This document shows, one piece after another, positions 29,534 through 39,591 of a stretch of 64,000 nt of DNA. Location: positions 43,418 through 107,417 of the forward strand of contig NW_005199861.1 in NCBI RefSeq assembly GCF_000372725.1, in the 5' to 3' direction. Source of the DNA: Emiliania huxleyi CCMP1516. Lineage: Eukaryota > Haptophyta > Isochrysidales > Noelaerhabdaceae. Within the stretch, counting starts at the first letter, position 1. Every line of letters starts with the position of its first letter. The notes under the pieces are model-generated. The model was not told where the DNA came from. It made no database searches and was given only the letters and a program-made list of their open reading frames with translations. The position numbers were made by a program, and so were the translations under genes.

Positions 29534-31262
29534 TGAAAAAGAAATTGTCGATCCCCTCCTTCGCCGTTACCGCCGCTACCTGCTGGAGGCGATCGCTTAC
29601 TATAGATCGAAGCTAGAGGCGGTGGTCTTCATGTGGGTGCCAGCACACGTGGGAATAGCCTGCAACGCTTACGCCGACGCGGTGGCGACAGCACACCTCG
29701 GGGATAACGACACGGAGGACGCCTCGAAAGTGGTGCGGGAAGCGGTGCGGACGCGGCCATGCATGTACACGGTGCGAAGGGAGGCGGCAGAGAACGCAGA
29801 GAAGAGGGAGATAGTGGACCGACGGACGTACGGACACATGTGTAAGAGCGCGCACGAGTGGGTGTGCGAGCAATATCGAAAGACAGTGAGGCCGGGGTCG
29901 CACACGGCAGGGGTGGCGGGACGGTTGTGGAGCGAAGTGGCAGTAGCCAGCCTCAAGCATCGATGGGATAATAAGATGAGATTACCAGACGAGAACGGGG
30001 GGAAGGACAGGCGGGCGACATTTGACGACGTCGGGGATCACAATGTGACGACCAAAACGATCTTGGGGGCCAGGGTGAGACAACAGGTCGGGGTGCCACA
30101 TGGGGAACACCACAGGCGTATTCTAGAGGGGGAAAAGAAACGGGGAATGAGGGGCCCCGCCACGAGAAGTGCGTTCTGGGGATGCAGAGCGTGCAAAGCG
30201 GCTAGGGATGAGGTCGCAAAAGAGGCGCGCGAGGCAAGGAGGAGACGCGGGGAACTGAAAGACTGGGACGACTGGAAACAAGAAGACAATGAGCCACCAC
30301 AGGCGTCGTTGGCGCACATACTGAGCGGCAGCTGCGCTGGAAATAAGGAAGAGGCGCGTCACTTCATGCGGAAGCTCGACAAACACACAGCGAGGGCGAC
30401 AGCAAGAGTTGAACGGGAGGCGCCGGACTCAAAAGACACCGCCACATTCCTGAGACGAGCGAGGGCAGCCTCCTTAAAGGCGAAAGGGTCTAGATTTGGG
30501 GCGCTCGCCGAAGAGGAGTACGACAAAATAGCACCCGTGATTGCCTGCACGCTACCCGCACTCACGGACTCCATACCCGAAAGAAAGAGAAGGGAGCTCG
30601 CGGGAGAGGTGACGAGTGAACTTCAGGTAGTGGGGAAGGCAGCCTCGATTGCCATACAGACATGGGTGCGAAACAACGACAAGACCAAGGCAAGGGCAGA
30701 GGAACGAGAGAAGAATATAGGGTGGATAAAGCGCCTGTTCACGGCATGGAGGGTGAGCCACACCGAACGTACCGAGCGAAGGGCCGAGCGGAAGGAGGAC
30801 GGGGAAGATGACTCGGGGGAGGACGAACCAGTGGAAATTCAGTTGTCAGATGTCACGATGCACCCGAAGGGGACCCCAGCGCCGGCATCATCCGTAGAGG
30901 CACGAGTGTTCGAAGAGAGAGTGGACCTGAGCAACAACATGACGTGTAGGCAAATGATCGGAGTGGGAGTCAGAAATGTGGTCCTTGCGCGAGGGGAGCT
31001 TGATAGACTCGAGGGGCCAGGATACGCCGCGAGGAGGACGGAGTTGCGCAAGGCGAAAGAAGCCGCGAGAACAAGGGACCGGCAGGCGGCGGCGTCGCAG
31101 GACGAGGCAGAAGAGAACGACGCGACAGAGGAGGAAGTGACAAGGGAGAGACCGACGAGAGTGGGACGGCCGCGAGGTGGCATGAAGGTTGCAGCGAGAA
31201 GCGGCGAGAGACTGCGAAAAGAGATACGAAGAGGCAGACTCCCCAGGGTGGGCGACGGCTAG
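29534..31262 (+). mobile_element. 5'-truncated LINE, RNase H and 3' ORF segment
   Basis: One intronless frame runs to a stop at 31260-31262. Near its start is the RNase H signature FMWVPAHVGIACNAYADAVA (29625-29685), as in the C-terminal part of RNase H-bearing non-LTR retrotransposon polyproteins. A zinc-knuckle-like part (WGCRACKAA...AHILSGSC, 30175-30335) and a long basic, Arg/Glu-rich tail follow. No reverse transcriptase or endonuclease precedes it: the element starts abruptly next to the 64-nt repeat upstream of PSMD6, as expected for 5' truncation. Codon use is purine-rich, unlike the GC-rich host exons. Its 3' boundary, poly-A tail and target-site duplication were not identified. Confidence 0.75.
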
Positions 31263-32590
31263 CGCACCACACTCCTCTCCTTAAAATCCCTGTGTGGTGG
31301 CGGCGTGCCGTTCTCCCATCCCTCCCTTGGGTTGTGTGTTTTCTTTCTTTCTTTCTTTACCGCCGCTACCTCATCCGTGGCCGCCGACACCAACCCCCCC
31401 GCCTCCTCCGCCGCCTCCCTCTCCACAGCCGTCGCCGCCACCTTCACCATCACCCTCGCCCCCCTCTCCTCCACCTCCTCCGTTGCCGCCGCCTCTGCAA
31501 CCCCCTCCCTGGCCACCTCCACCAAGACCGCCCACCCATCGACCCTCCCCCCCGCCTCCCTCTCCGCCGCCACCGTCCCCGCCGCCCCCTTCGTACCCGC
31601 CTCCCCCTCCGTCGCCACCGCCATCGCCATCGCCATCGCGGACGAGCCGAGGACGATAGAGAGACCGCGGGGGCGGGCGCGAGTCCTCGTCCGAAGAGAG
31701 CTGGCCCCACCCCCCGGGGAGGGGCGGCGTGGCGATCGAATGCCGCCGCCCTCGCCCGAGGAGTCGGGCACGGGATCGCCGGAGGCGGAGGCAACAAGAA
31801 TAGCCCCCGAAGACGAGACGGCGGCGAGGCCGCGGTCGAAGAAGTATAAGAGGGGAAGGCGGGCTCCGCAGCCGACGCCGAACCATCGGAAATCGAACAG
31901 GAGGGAGGACCGGGAGGAGAGGGGAGCCCCCTCGGATGGGGGGTGGGGAGATCGGGCGGAGGAGCCCTGAGTGGCGATGTCGGGTGAGAGTGTACGTCAT
32001 GCTCACGTGTCTAGTGTCTGGTGTTTACTAGCTCCGAGTAGAGGGGGCGTTCCGCCGCTAGGGGACACCCAAAGCGCAGAACTAACCCTCGGAGACCCGT
32101 GTTTACTTTAAGGCCCTTGCCCTGCGAATGCGCACCCCCCTAGCTAGGGGTCAGGGCTCTCTAGCCCGTAGCCCGATCCCGATCATCCGGCCCGCTGGAT
32201 GCGCTTCTCAGCTCACCGGCCCTGGATGTGAGGTTACCGACTGCACTCCAAGTGCTCCAAGTGCTCGAATTTTGCGCTTTGGTAAACTGTACAAATAGGA
32301 CAACCTATGCCGCACCACCTCGCCTGAGCATCAACCGAACCCGTCGCGAGCAGTGCTGTGCGCGCGCGCGCCGACAGGCAACCGCTCACAGGACACAGCC
32401 TCCGGCGCCCCCCCGCGCCCCTCCACCACCCCTCCCGTGCACGGTGTAGCCTTTCGCGGCGCCGGCGGAGGCCTCGCTGCCGCTGCTGCAGTCGGCCGTC
32501 GCAGATGTCCGTGTCGCATCCCAACTTGGGGCATCGCCACGTCCTGCTGTCCAGATCCGGCACCGTCCTCCTCGCTCCTGCCTCCGCCTG
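31263..32590. other. Non-coding region after the LINE
   Basis: Holds a tttctttctttctttc tract (31330), long Pro-codon-like CCT/CCG microsatellites (31380-31630), and gaagacgagacggcggcgag and similar purine-rich DNA (31800-31970). These may be LINE 3'UTR or a related element. 32000-32220 shows tctagtgtctgg and ctagctaggggtcagg motifs. No gene recognised. Confidence 0.45.
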
Positions 32591-33357
32591 TCACCTCCTC
32601 CACGGCAGCGTCTCTGTCCACGGCCTCCGGTACTCCTGCACCGCCAACCGCAGCCTCTCTGGCGAATCGGCCGTGGGAGCGACGACCAACCGCTCGCCGT
32701 CGCCTACCCACAGCCGGAGGATTGTGAGCACGCGCTGCTCGTGGCGGGTGTCTCTCCCCCTCCCCCCTCCCCCCTCGCCGTCTCCGGCGTCGCGATCCGC
32801 GTCGAGGCCTATGCGACCGCACCCGAGCACTTGATTAACCATTAACTAATTACCCCTCCGCGGCCGCGGCCGCAAAGGCCTATCCGCACGCGATACGCGG
32901 CGGCGGTCTCCGCGTACCCCTCCAGCACCGCCACGTCCTCCCGGATCGCCTCCACGATCGCTCGCCTGTCCGCCTCGCTGATCGCCCTCTCGCCGGCGCG
33001 CTGCAGTGACGCCGCGAGGACGAGCGCCGGCACGACCATGCCGACGGTGAGCGCTGCGCGCCGGACGAGTCCCCATTCGTCCGGCGAGGCCGGACCGCTC
33101 CCCGTCAGCGCGCCGCCCTCCTCCTCCTCGGCCAGCTCATCCTCGTCCGACGAAACAAAGGGAGGTGGCTGCTGCTGCGGCGCTTGCGGAGCCTGCCCAA
33201 ACGCATCGCTCTCTCCGTCAGGCGGCACCGCAAAGGAGAGCGGCGAGCCGCGCCGCTGATGGTGGCTGTGCGGAAGGCTCGGCCTCGCGGGCGCGGCGAC
33301 GCCGGCGCGCCAGGCCACCGCGCCAGCGAACAGCAGTGTCAGCGGAAGTCCCTGCAT
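32591..33357 (-). CDS. Small membrane protein with N-terminal targeting sequence, unknown function
   Basis: Start MQGLPLTLLFAGAVAWRAGV at 33357 looks like a signal or bipartite plastid-targeting peptide. An acidic stretch (SSDEDELAEEEEGGALTG), one hydrophobic helix (RRAALTVGMVVPALVLAASL) and ADRRAIVEAIREDVAVLEGY follow. The first exon ends near YRVRIGL. An intron with TAATTAGTTAATGGTTAATC filler ends CATAG and is preceded by a copy of gtgcggataggcc. The second exon reads RHEQRVLTILRLWVGDGERL and AVQEYRRPWTETLPWRR with the stop at 32591. No family recognised. The gene is divergent from the hydroxylase, with starts 226 bp apart. Confidence 0.55.
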
Positions 33358-33582
33358 GCCGACAGGAGGCTAATCGCAGATATAAAAAACCAATTCTCCG
33401 GATCCCATGCCCCCCCCCCACACACCCAGGGAACCGGAACCCTCTCCGGGACCCATCTCGCCGGGCGCTCATCCAATCTCCGTTCACACTCAGGACGCGT
33501 CGTACGTCCAAGCACGTGGAGCACTCTCGCTCGCTCCCCGGCCCGGCTCTGGCTACGCCGGTTTATCGATTTCGCACCCTCC

Positions 33583-34398
33583 ATGTGGAGCTATTCTGTC
33601 CTCCTCCACTACGGCGTCGGCACGTACGCCGTCCTCCTCGGCTCCTACCTCGCCGCCTGCCTCCCATTTGCCGTCCTCGACCGCTCCGGCTTCGCGACGC
33701 GGTGGCGCATCCAGCCGAGCCCGCCTCGACAGGACGTCGCGGCTGCGAAGCGCATGGTCGTGCTCAACTTTGCGTGGCTGCTCCCGGCCGTCCTCGCCGC
33801 GTCGCCGCTGCTCCGGCTCCTCTTCCCCTCGGACGCTCAGCCGCCGCCGCTGGCGAGCGCTCCGTTCACGGCGTTGGCGTGGTTCGTGCTGCACGACCTC
33901 TCCTTCTATTGCTACCACCGCACGCTGCACGAGGTGCCGTGGCTGTACGCGAGTGTCCACAAGCCGCACCACAAGTTCACGGCGCCCTTCGCGTGGACGT
34001 CCCACGCGGTGCACCCGGCGGAAATGGCGCTGCAGGCCGCGGGCGCGATGGCGGGGCCTCTGCTCTGGGCGCGGCTGTACGGCCTGCCGGTGCGCGCCTG
34101 GTGGTGCTGGCTCGCCCTCGTGCAGGCGCAGGGTGTGATGGACCACTCCGGGTATGACCTGCCCGCGCCGCTCGACTGCTTTGGGATGCTGCCTGGGTTT
34201 GGAGGCACGCGCTTCCACGACGACCACCACCGGTACTTTACCGGAAACTACGCAGCCGCCCTCTCCCTCATCGACGACCTGATGGGCACCCGGCTGCGAG
34301 TCGAGCCCCGAGGCGGTGCCGGCGCTGGGCGAGGCGCCTCCGCGGTGGTCAGGGCCGTGGAGCCGGCCCGGTGGGACTGGAAGCGCGACGACTTCTAG
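33583..34398 (+). CDS. Fatty-acid hydroxylase / sterol desaturase superfamily protein
   Basis: Integral membrane di-iron oxygenase of 271 residues, close to the family norm, intronless. Start MWSYSVLLHYGVGTYAVLLG at 33583. The histidine boxes are intact: HDLSFYCYHRTLH (residues 104-116), HKPHHKF (126-132) and RFHDDHHRYF (210-219), plus HSGYD near 188. Hydrophobic segments lie at about 8-30, 60-80, 147-165 and 172-187. It probably acts in the ER on a sterol or sphingolipid precursor; the substrate cannot be told from sequence. The C-terminus is charged (RWDWKRDDF). A longer open frame upstream (from 33184) overlaps the divergent gene and is not used. Confidence 0.88.
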   Translation: MWSYSVLLHYGVGTYAVLLGSYLAACLPFAVLDRSGFATRWRIQPSPPRQDVAAAKRMVVLNFAWLLPAVLAASPLLRLLFPSDAQPPPLASAPFTALAWFVLHDLSFYCYHRTLHEVPWLYASVHKPHHKFTAPFAWTSHAVHPAEMALQAAGAMAGPLLWARLYGLPVRAWWCWLALVQAQGVMDHSGYDLPAPLDCFGMLPGFGGTRFHDDHHRYFTGNYAAALSLIDDLMGTRLRVEPRGGAGAGRGASAVVRAVEPARWDWKRDDF

Positions 34399-34589
34399 AG
34401 AGGGCGGGGACCGGGGCGAGACCGAGCACCAGCCGCGAGCACGGACGGAGCGCGCGGCCTATCACTCTGGGAGCTGCGTGTCCTAGTGCGTGTGGTGCGT
34501 GTCCGCCACCAGTTTGCATCGAGTTGTATTTCCTTTTTTTCCACTAGTGCGGCTTTTTTCTTTTTGAGCTCCCCTCCGGTGGGGCGGCA

Positions 34590-35830
34590 TCAATAATCAA
34601 AGTACGGGAAGGGAAGAGGAAGGGACTCGAGGCGGAGAGGAAGGAACGAGTAGCCGCGGAAACAGAACGCCTGAGAGAGGGACAGAAGGAAAGGAAGGAG
34701 AGGATACGAGAAATGGAGTGGGCGGCGAATGCGTGTATTTGCTGGCGACGGAGGCGACATCGACAACGTGATGCCGAGGAGAAGGAAAGGGAAGAGGCAG
34801 AGAGACGCCTCGAAGCGGGGAGAGGCAGAACGACGAGAGCGATGGGGATGACACTCAAAACGACCCACTGCGAGCTCGAAGGCGAAGGCCAGCGCAGGAA
34901 ACGCGGTGATAGGAACGACGATGCGGCGAGCGCCGGAGGGAAGCGACGACAGCGAGGGGACGAGGACGGCGAGCAGAGAGGAGAACAGACGGCGAGCGGC
35001 GCACGCGAGGGCGACCACGCAGGAGAAAACAAACGGGACGAGGGGAAGGAAACGCGGCCCGCCAGGAAGCGAAGGCAGACGGCAAGATACGTCGCCGGAC
35101 CAGCGACAGGAAGCGCAGGAAAACAAAAAGAACAAGACCAGGAGCATGGAGACGAGGGAAGGCGCGAGGCGCTCCGCCGACAAGCAGCAGAGGCGGCGGC
35201 GAAAGTAACGACGGCCATGCTAACGACGGGCGGCACGGTGGAAGGGGCGAAGGTAGGCCCCTCTAGCATAGCGGAAGGGGAACTCGGCCTACTGGCGACG
35301 AGGAGGCTAGAGAAATTTGAGGTGTGTAGCATCTACACTGGGGAGATCTTCCGGACAGGAACGGCGCAGCCACCAGAGACGGTACCAGACGAACTATCAC
35401 GACACACGGCAGCAGGGGGGACGCAGCTGGATGGAAGTGACGACGAGAGCGGGGACGACTTTGACAGCGTCGCGGCGCGGTGTAACTTCGACTGGCCTGC
35501 AGCATCGAATGAGCCGAAACGAGGCACGAGGGCGACGCACTTCGTACGCTACGAGGAGATACAATTAGGCAAGGCAGCTGCGCAGGTGATGGTCCTGTTT
35601 GCAGAGAGGGGAGTCAAGGAAGGCCAAGAAATCACATGGTCATATGGGGACTCATACAGGAGCCACCGCAAGGAGATGGGATACAAGGCGGGGACCAGGG
35701 CGGATCCGAACGCAATAACACCCCAGCAAGCGCGGACGGCATTCGCGAGATACTGCAAAAAGATAGACGTGACGAAGGAGGAGCTAGCGTGGAACTTTGG
35801 ATGCACGCTCTCTGGCGCCGTCCGGGCCAC
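34590..35830 (+). CDS. Intronless purine-rich ORF with degenerate SET-like domain
   Basis: Open from about 34713 (MEWAANACICWRRRRHRQRD). A basic/acidic low-complexity half is followed by a SET-like fold: LGLLATRRLEKFEVCSIYTG, ARCNFDWPAASNEPKRGTRA (place of the NHS motif), VLFAERGVKEGQEITWSYGD (place of the GEELTFDY motif) and SYRSHRKEMGY. After VTKEELAWNFGCTLSG (35800) the frame turns into GC-rich DNA upstream of the next gene. Lack of introns and A/G-rich codons match the LINE segment at 29.5-31.3 kb, not the host genes, suggesting a retroelement or retrocopy origin. The canonical NHS asparagine/histidine and terminal tyrosine positions look altered, so methyltransferase activity is doubtful. 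Confidence 0.5.
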
Positions 35831-36287
35831 GCGCGGCGCCGCGCGTGCCTCGCGCCACTCGCCGCGGCTGGCAGTACAGCGCCAGAGCCGCCTCGCAAAC
35901 ACCGCGCACAGCACCAGCATGCTGCCCACCAGGCAGCAGAGGGCTGCACCGGCGTGCAGCGGACGCTGCGGCGCTGCGGCGTCGCCTCCCCGCCCTGTCC
36001 ACGGAGCAGACGCACGGCGGCACGGCCTTCCACCAGCTGCAGGAGGTGCGCACCTCCCAGTGGAAGCACAGGATGCTCCCTCCGCATACGCAGCTTTGCA
36101 CAGCGCAGCGTACGGGCCACGCCACGCAAAGCCGACCCTCAGTCTGCCCAAGAGGCTGTCTGTGGAAGGCCTGGCAAGCGCGTACTCGCCTCCTCCGCGG
36201 CCATGCCCTCCGCACGGGCGAGCGAGCAGCGCGGGGACACCACCATCGCTGGAATTCCGTGTCCCCGCTCGCGCCGTACGTCAATAA

Positions 36288-36300
36288 AATTCTTTTTTCC
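36288..36300 (+). promoter_or_regulatory. AATTCTTTTTTCC element before the hydrolase ATG
   Basis: AATTCTTTTTTCC lies 12-24 bp before the ATG at 36312 and is followed by ACAGCAGCTGC. A nearly identical AATACTTTTTTCC lies before the gene at 52545. It could be an initiator or a 5' leader pyrimidine tract (a trans-splice acceptor is a possibility, since CCACAG follows). Confidence 0.4.
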
Positions 36301-36311
36301 ACAGCAGCTGC

Positions 36312-39100
36312 ATGCACGCCACGCGTGAGCGCCTGCTCGCCGTTGGCGTCACCGCGGCCATGGTCGGCGCCCTCCTTTCGAGGCGGCGCGTCGCGCAGGG
36401 CCTCCTAGCCCTTTCTCGCCTCGCGTCCTCCGCCGCCGCCTCGCCGACCGCACCGCTCTCCGGTTGCCTCTATCGCTACAAGCACCCGTCGTGGCCGGCG
36501 CCGCTGCAGGCCTTCGAGTCGCCAGCTGCCCACGCGCACCGCAAGTACTGCGTCTACATCGGCGGACTCACCGACGGCCTGCTCGCTTGCTCATACGTCG
36601 AGGCGCTCGGCGCTGCGCTCGACGAGAGAGGCTGGTCGCTCGTCCAGCCTGTCCTCTCCTCCTCGTACGCCGGCTTCGGCTGCTCCTCGCTGCAGAGGGA
36701 CGCAGACGAGCTGGCGCCGCTGCGCCACACTCACACACACACACACACACACACAACTGCAGCAGTCAATTTGAGTTCAACTACCAGCGCATATGCACGT
36801 GTGAGCAGGCGCAGCTCCTGCGGCACATCGCCGACCGCGAAGAGGGCGACGCAGAGTTTGCACTCGTCGGCGCCACTCCTCTCTCAGCCGGCAGTGGCGC
36901 CGCGCTGCCGGACGGCGCCTCTTCACACCTTCGCCGCTGTGAACAGGCCACTCTACCGGCTGCCAGGACGCCGTCACGCTGCTGCGGACGGCGCCGCCCG
37001 AGCTGCGCTGCAGGAGCGTGAGGGGTCGATGAGTCGCTCGCGTCAACTGTTTAGATACGGCCGGAGTTGCGATGCGGTATCCACCGTTGGTTCATACCTT
37101 ACTTCACACATCCGACGCCCGAGCTGCGCCGTGCAGGGTCCGTGCGGCGGTGCTGCTAATTAACTGCTAATTAACTGCTAATTAACTTCTAATTATCTGC
37201 TAATTAACTGCTAATTAACTGCGAATTAACTGCTAATTACCTGCGAATTCACTGCGAATTAACTGCTGATTAACTGCGGAGCAGGGTCCGTGCGGCGGTG
37301 CTGCAGGCGCCGGTGAGCGACCGAGAGTCGCAGACTGTCGAGCAAGACTCGGACGGGTCACGCGGCAGGCGGGGAGAGACGGCCGAGATACAGCCGAGAT
37401 GCAGCCGAGTTACAGCCGAGATACAGCCGAGATACTGCCGAGATACTGCCGAGATACTGCTGAGAGACAGCCGAGATATGCAGCTGAGCGACAGCCCATA
37501 TGCAGCCGAGATGCAGCCGAGATAAGCAGATACACCTCGGCACGGGGATGGTTGCGGAGGCAGCGGAGGCAGCAGTGATCCGCGTCTCTTCACACACGCT
37601 TGCGGGGTGTGAACAGGCTGCTGGCGGAGGCGGAGGCGAAGCTGGCGGCGGGCGAGGGCGAGGCGCTGCTCAGCCAAAAGTACTACGGATTCGTCCCAAT
37701 CAGCGCTTCGAGGTGCTTGCCGGTGGTTGAAGCCAGCAGGGCTGGGCGAGGCATGTGTGTGGTTCACAGCCTCGAGGTGTGAACAGGTTCGCGTCGCTGG
37801 TGGGGCGCGACGGGCAGCCTCCCCCCCCCCCCCTGCCCCTCGGGCTCGGATCGGCGGAGTGTTCACACCTCTGGCTGTGAACAGACCAGACGACCTCTTC
37901 TCCTCCGATTTCACCGACGAGCAGCTGGCAGCAGCGCGGCCGCATCCACATCAGCGCTAAAAGCTACCCGCCAGTCACACCGTCTCCGCGTCTGGTCTCA
38001 GGCCGCGAAGCTCGGCCACATGGGCCTCGCTGGGCAGAGGGCGACGGCGCCGAGCCACCCGGGCCCGCCGCACTCTGTTCTGCCGCCGCACGCTGTCATG
38101 CGCCGCGTCTTCACACCCGCTGGCCGTGAGAGCAGGCCTGCGCACTCTCTTCTGCTTCTCCGGAGGCTACGACTACAATGCTGGCGGTCGACGCCTGCGA
38201 ATTCGTGATTAATTAATTGGCAACCCGTCATCCATTAGGCGACGAACACCTGCTCGAGGCTGACGCCTACTCAGTCATACTTAATTAATTAATTAATTAG
38301 TCAGGCGACGAACACCTGCTCGAGGCTGACGCCTACTCAGTCATACTTAATTAATTAATTAATTAGTCAGGCGACGAACACCTGCTCGAGGCTGACGCCT
38401 ACTCAGTCATACTTAATTAATTAATTAATTAGTCAGGCGACGAACACCTGCTCGAGGCTGACGCCTACTCATTCTTACTTGGGGAAGTGATCACCCTTCA
38501 TTAGTCAGGCGACGAGTACGTCCCGCCGTCCGTCGACTAATAATTGACGAATTAATTAATTAAGTAACTAGTCAGGCGACGAGTACGTCCCGCCGTCCGT
38601 CGACTAACTAACTAACTAACTAATTAACTAAGTAATTAATTAGTCAGGCGACGAGTACGTCCCGCCGTCCGTCGACTAACTAACTAACTAACTAATTAAT
38701 TAAGTAATTAATTAGTCAGGCGACGAGTACGTCCCGCCGTCCGTCGACGTGCCGCTGCTGGCGAGGCGACATCGCCACATCTCGGACACATCTCGGATAT
38801 CTTTCGGCTATACCTCTCGGCCATACATCGGCTATACATCGGCCACATCTCCGCTATATCTCGGCCATATCTCGACTCCCCTTCTGCGAGGCGCTTCGTC
38901 GCAGCGGCGGGCGGCGCAGAGAACGGCGCGTCCGCACTTATTCTAGCAGGCGGCGAGCCGCACTCACGCACCTCTTCAATCTCGGGTCATCTCGGGTCAT
39001 CTCGGGCAATCTCACAGGCGCGTCGCACAATCTCGCCAAGCCTCCGCGGGCGGCGGGCGAGTTTGTCGCCGCCGTGTGCCGCACGCTCGACGAGATCTAG
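36312..39100 (+). CDS. DUF1749/UPF0613-family alpha/beta hydrolase
   Basis: Serine hydrolase related to fungal siderophore-esterase-like proteins. Start MHATRERLLAVGVTAAMVGA at 36312. Exons give LYRYKHPSWPAPLQAFES, YCVYIGGLTDGLLACSYVEA, LVQPVLSSSYAGFGCSSL, then after an intron containing (AC)n CEQAQLLRHIADREEGDAEF. ALVG + HSTGCQDAVTLLRTAPPELR spans a GC-AG hairpin intron (nucleophile in GHSTG). Next are RVRAAVLQAPVSDRES, EAEAKLAAGEGEALLSQKYY, GFVPISASR, DDLFSSDFTDEQLAA, GDEYVPPSVDVPLLARR (acid region) and SHNLAKPPRAAGEFVAAVCR then TLDEI (catalytic His), with the stop at 39098-39100. Family order is kept throughout. At least eight introns interrupt it; the one before GDEYVPP is a huge tandem acceptor array. 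Confidence 0.88.
36870..36949 (+). other. GC-AG hairpin intron inside the GHSTG nucleophile motif
   Basis: Exon GCACTCGTCG is followed by an intron opening GCGCCACTCCTC, with CTCTTCACACC...GCTGTGAACAG at its end. The next exon is GCCACTCTACCGGCTGC. Only this GC donor restores VGHSTGCQD, the catalytic motif. The intron start (GC-GCCACTC) copies the exon start (GCCACTC). Confidence 0.85.
37140..37310 (+). repeat. Exon copy around an 11-bp TAATTAACTGC array
   Basis: ggtccgtgcggcggtgctgc occurs at 37138 and 37287. About eleven copies of taattaactgc (some gaattaactgc) lie between. The downstream exon codes VRAAVLQAPVSDRES. Each unit carries a TTAAC/CTAAT branch-point-like element. Confidence 0.9.
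38236..38770 (+). repeat. Tandem 3'-splice-site arrays: 66-bp units, two series
   Basis: Series 1: gcgacgaacacctgctcgag plus gctgacgcctactca and TTAATTAATTAG/TCAG, with units at 38302, 38368 and 38434 (66 bp apart) after a first copy at 38238. Series 2: gcgacgagtacgtcccgccg tccgtcgac plus CTAACTAACTAA... filler, four copies from about 38508 to 38747. Every unit ends T(T)AGTCAG and the next begins GCGACGA. Only the final copy continues into VPLLARR. Confidence 0.95.
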
Positions 39101-39262
39101 CCCCGAGAAAGCTGTTCAGCCGAGAGATGCGCGCGCATACTATTCAGTATTGGCCGACTGCACGCTAAAGGCTACACGCTCGCACACCACTTGCAGAGTG
39201 GCTCTCCCGGGCGCTCAGCCCACGGCGGAGGCACGCCAGGCCCCGGGCAGCCGGCCGTCACT

Positions 39263-39322
39263 CGCCTAAGCGCCTAAGCGGCCTAAGCGGGGGGGTGCTT
39301 AGGGTGCTTAGGCGCTTAGGCG
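39263..39322. terminator. Large inverted repeat of CGCCTAAG after the hydrolase gene
   Basis: cgcctaagcgcctaagcg...cctaagcggg pairs with gcttagggtgcttaggcg/cttaggcgg around a G-rich loop. It starts about 160 bp after the stop at 39100 and could form a long RNA hairpin or a cruciform. The 3'-end-processing role is only a guess. Confidence 0.45.
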
Positions 39323-39591
39323 GCCCTTGCGAGCGTGGCGGCGTGGTGGTATCGTAATACAAGTGACTCCGATGACACACATGCTCAGAGAGCAGCCTCA
39401 CCGCGTCGAAAGTCTACCACGGGCCCTGGTCCAACGATTGTCACCGTCAGCGGGTCCTGAGTTTTTGCTGGGCGGAGGTTCGCTGATGAGGAAAGTCATT
39501 TCCACCGCCGCTTGAACACCTCGAAGATCCACGTGAACACCTCGAAGATCTACCGGCGCCCGCTTGAACACCTCGAAGATCCGCGTCGATC

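Noticed and set aside
33184-33582. N-terminal 133-residue extension of the fatty-acid hydroxylase
   Set aside because: Arg-rich, overlaps the divergent gene, and the family normally starts near the Met at 33583.
36725-36755. (AC)n run as a functional site
   Set aside because: Ordinary microsatellite within an intron of the hydrolase gene.
38236-38770. CRISPR-like array of regular repeats and spacers
   Set aside because: Units are whole tandem copies including the 'spacer', the host is eukaryotic, and the conserved part codes for the adjoining exon.
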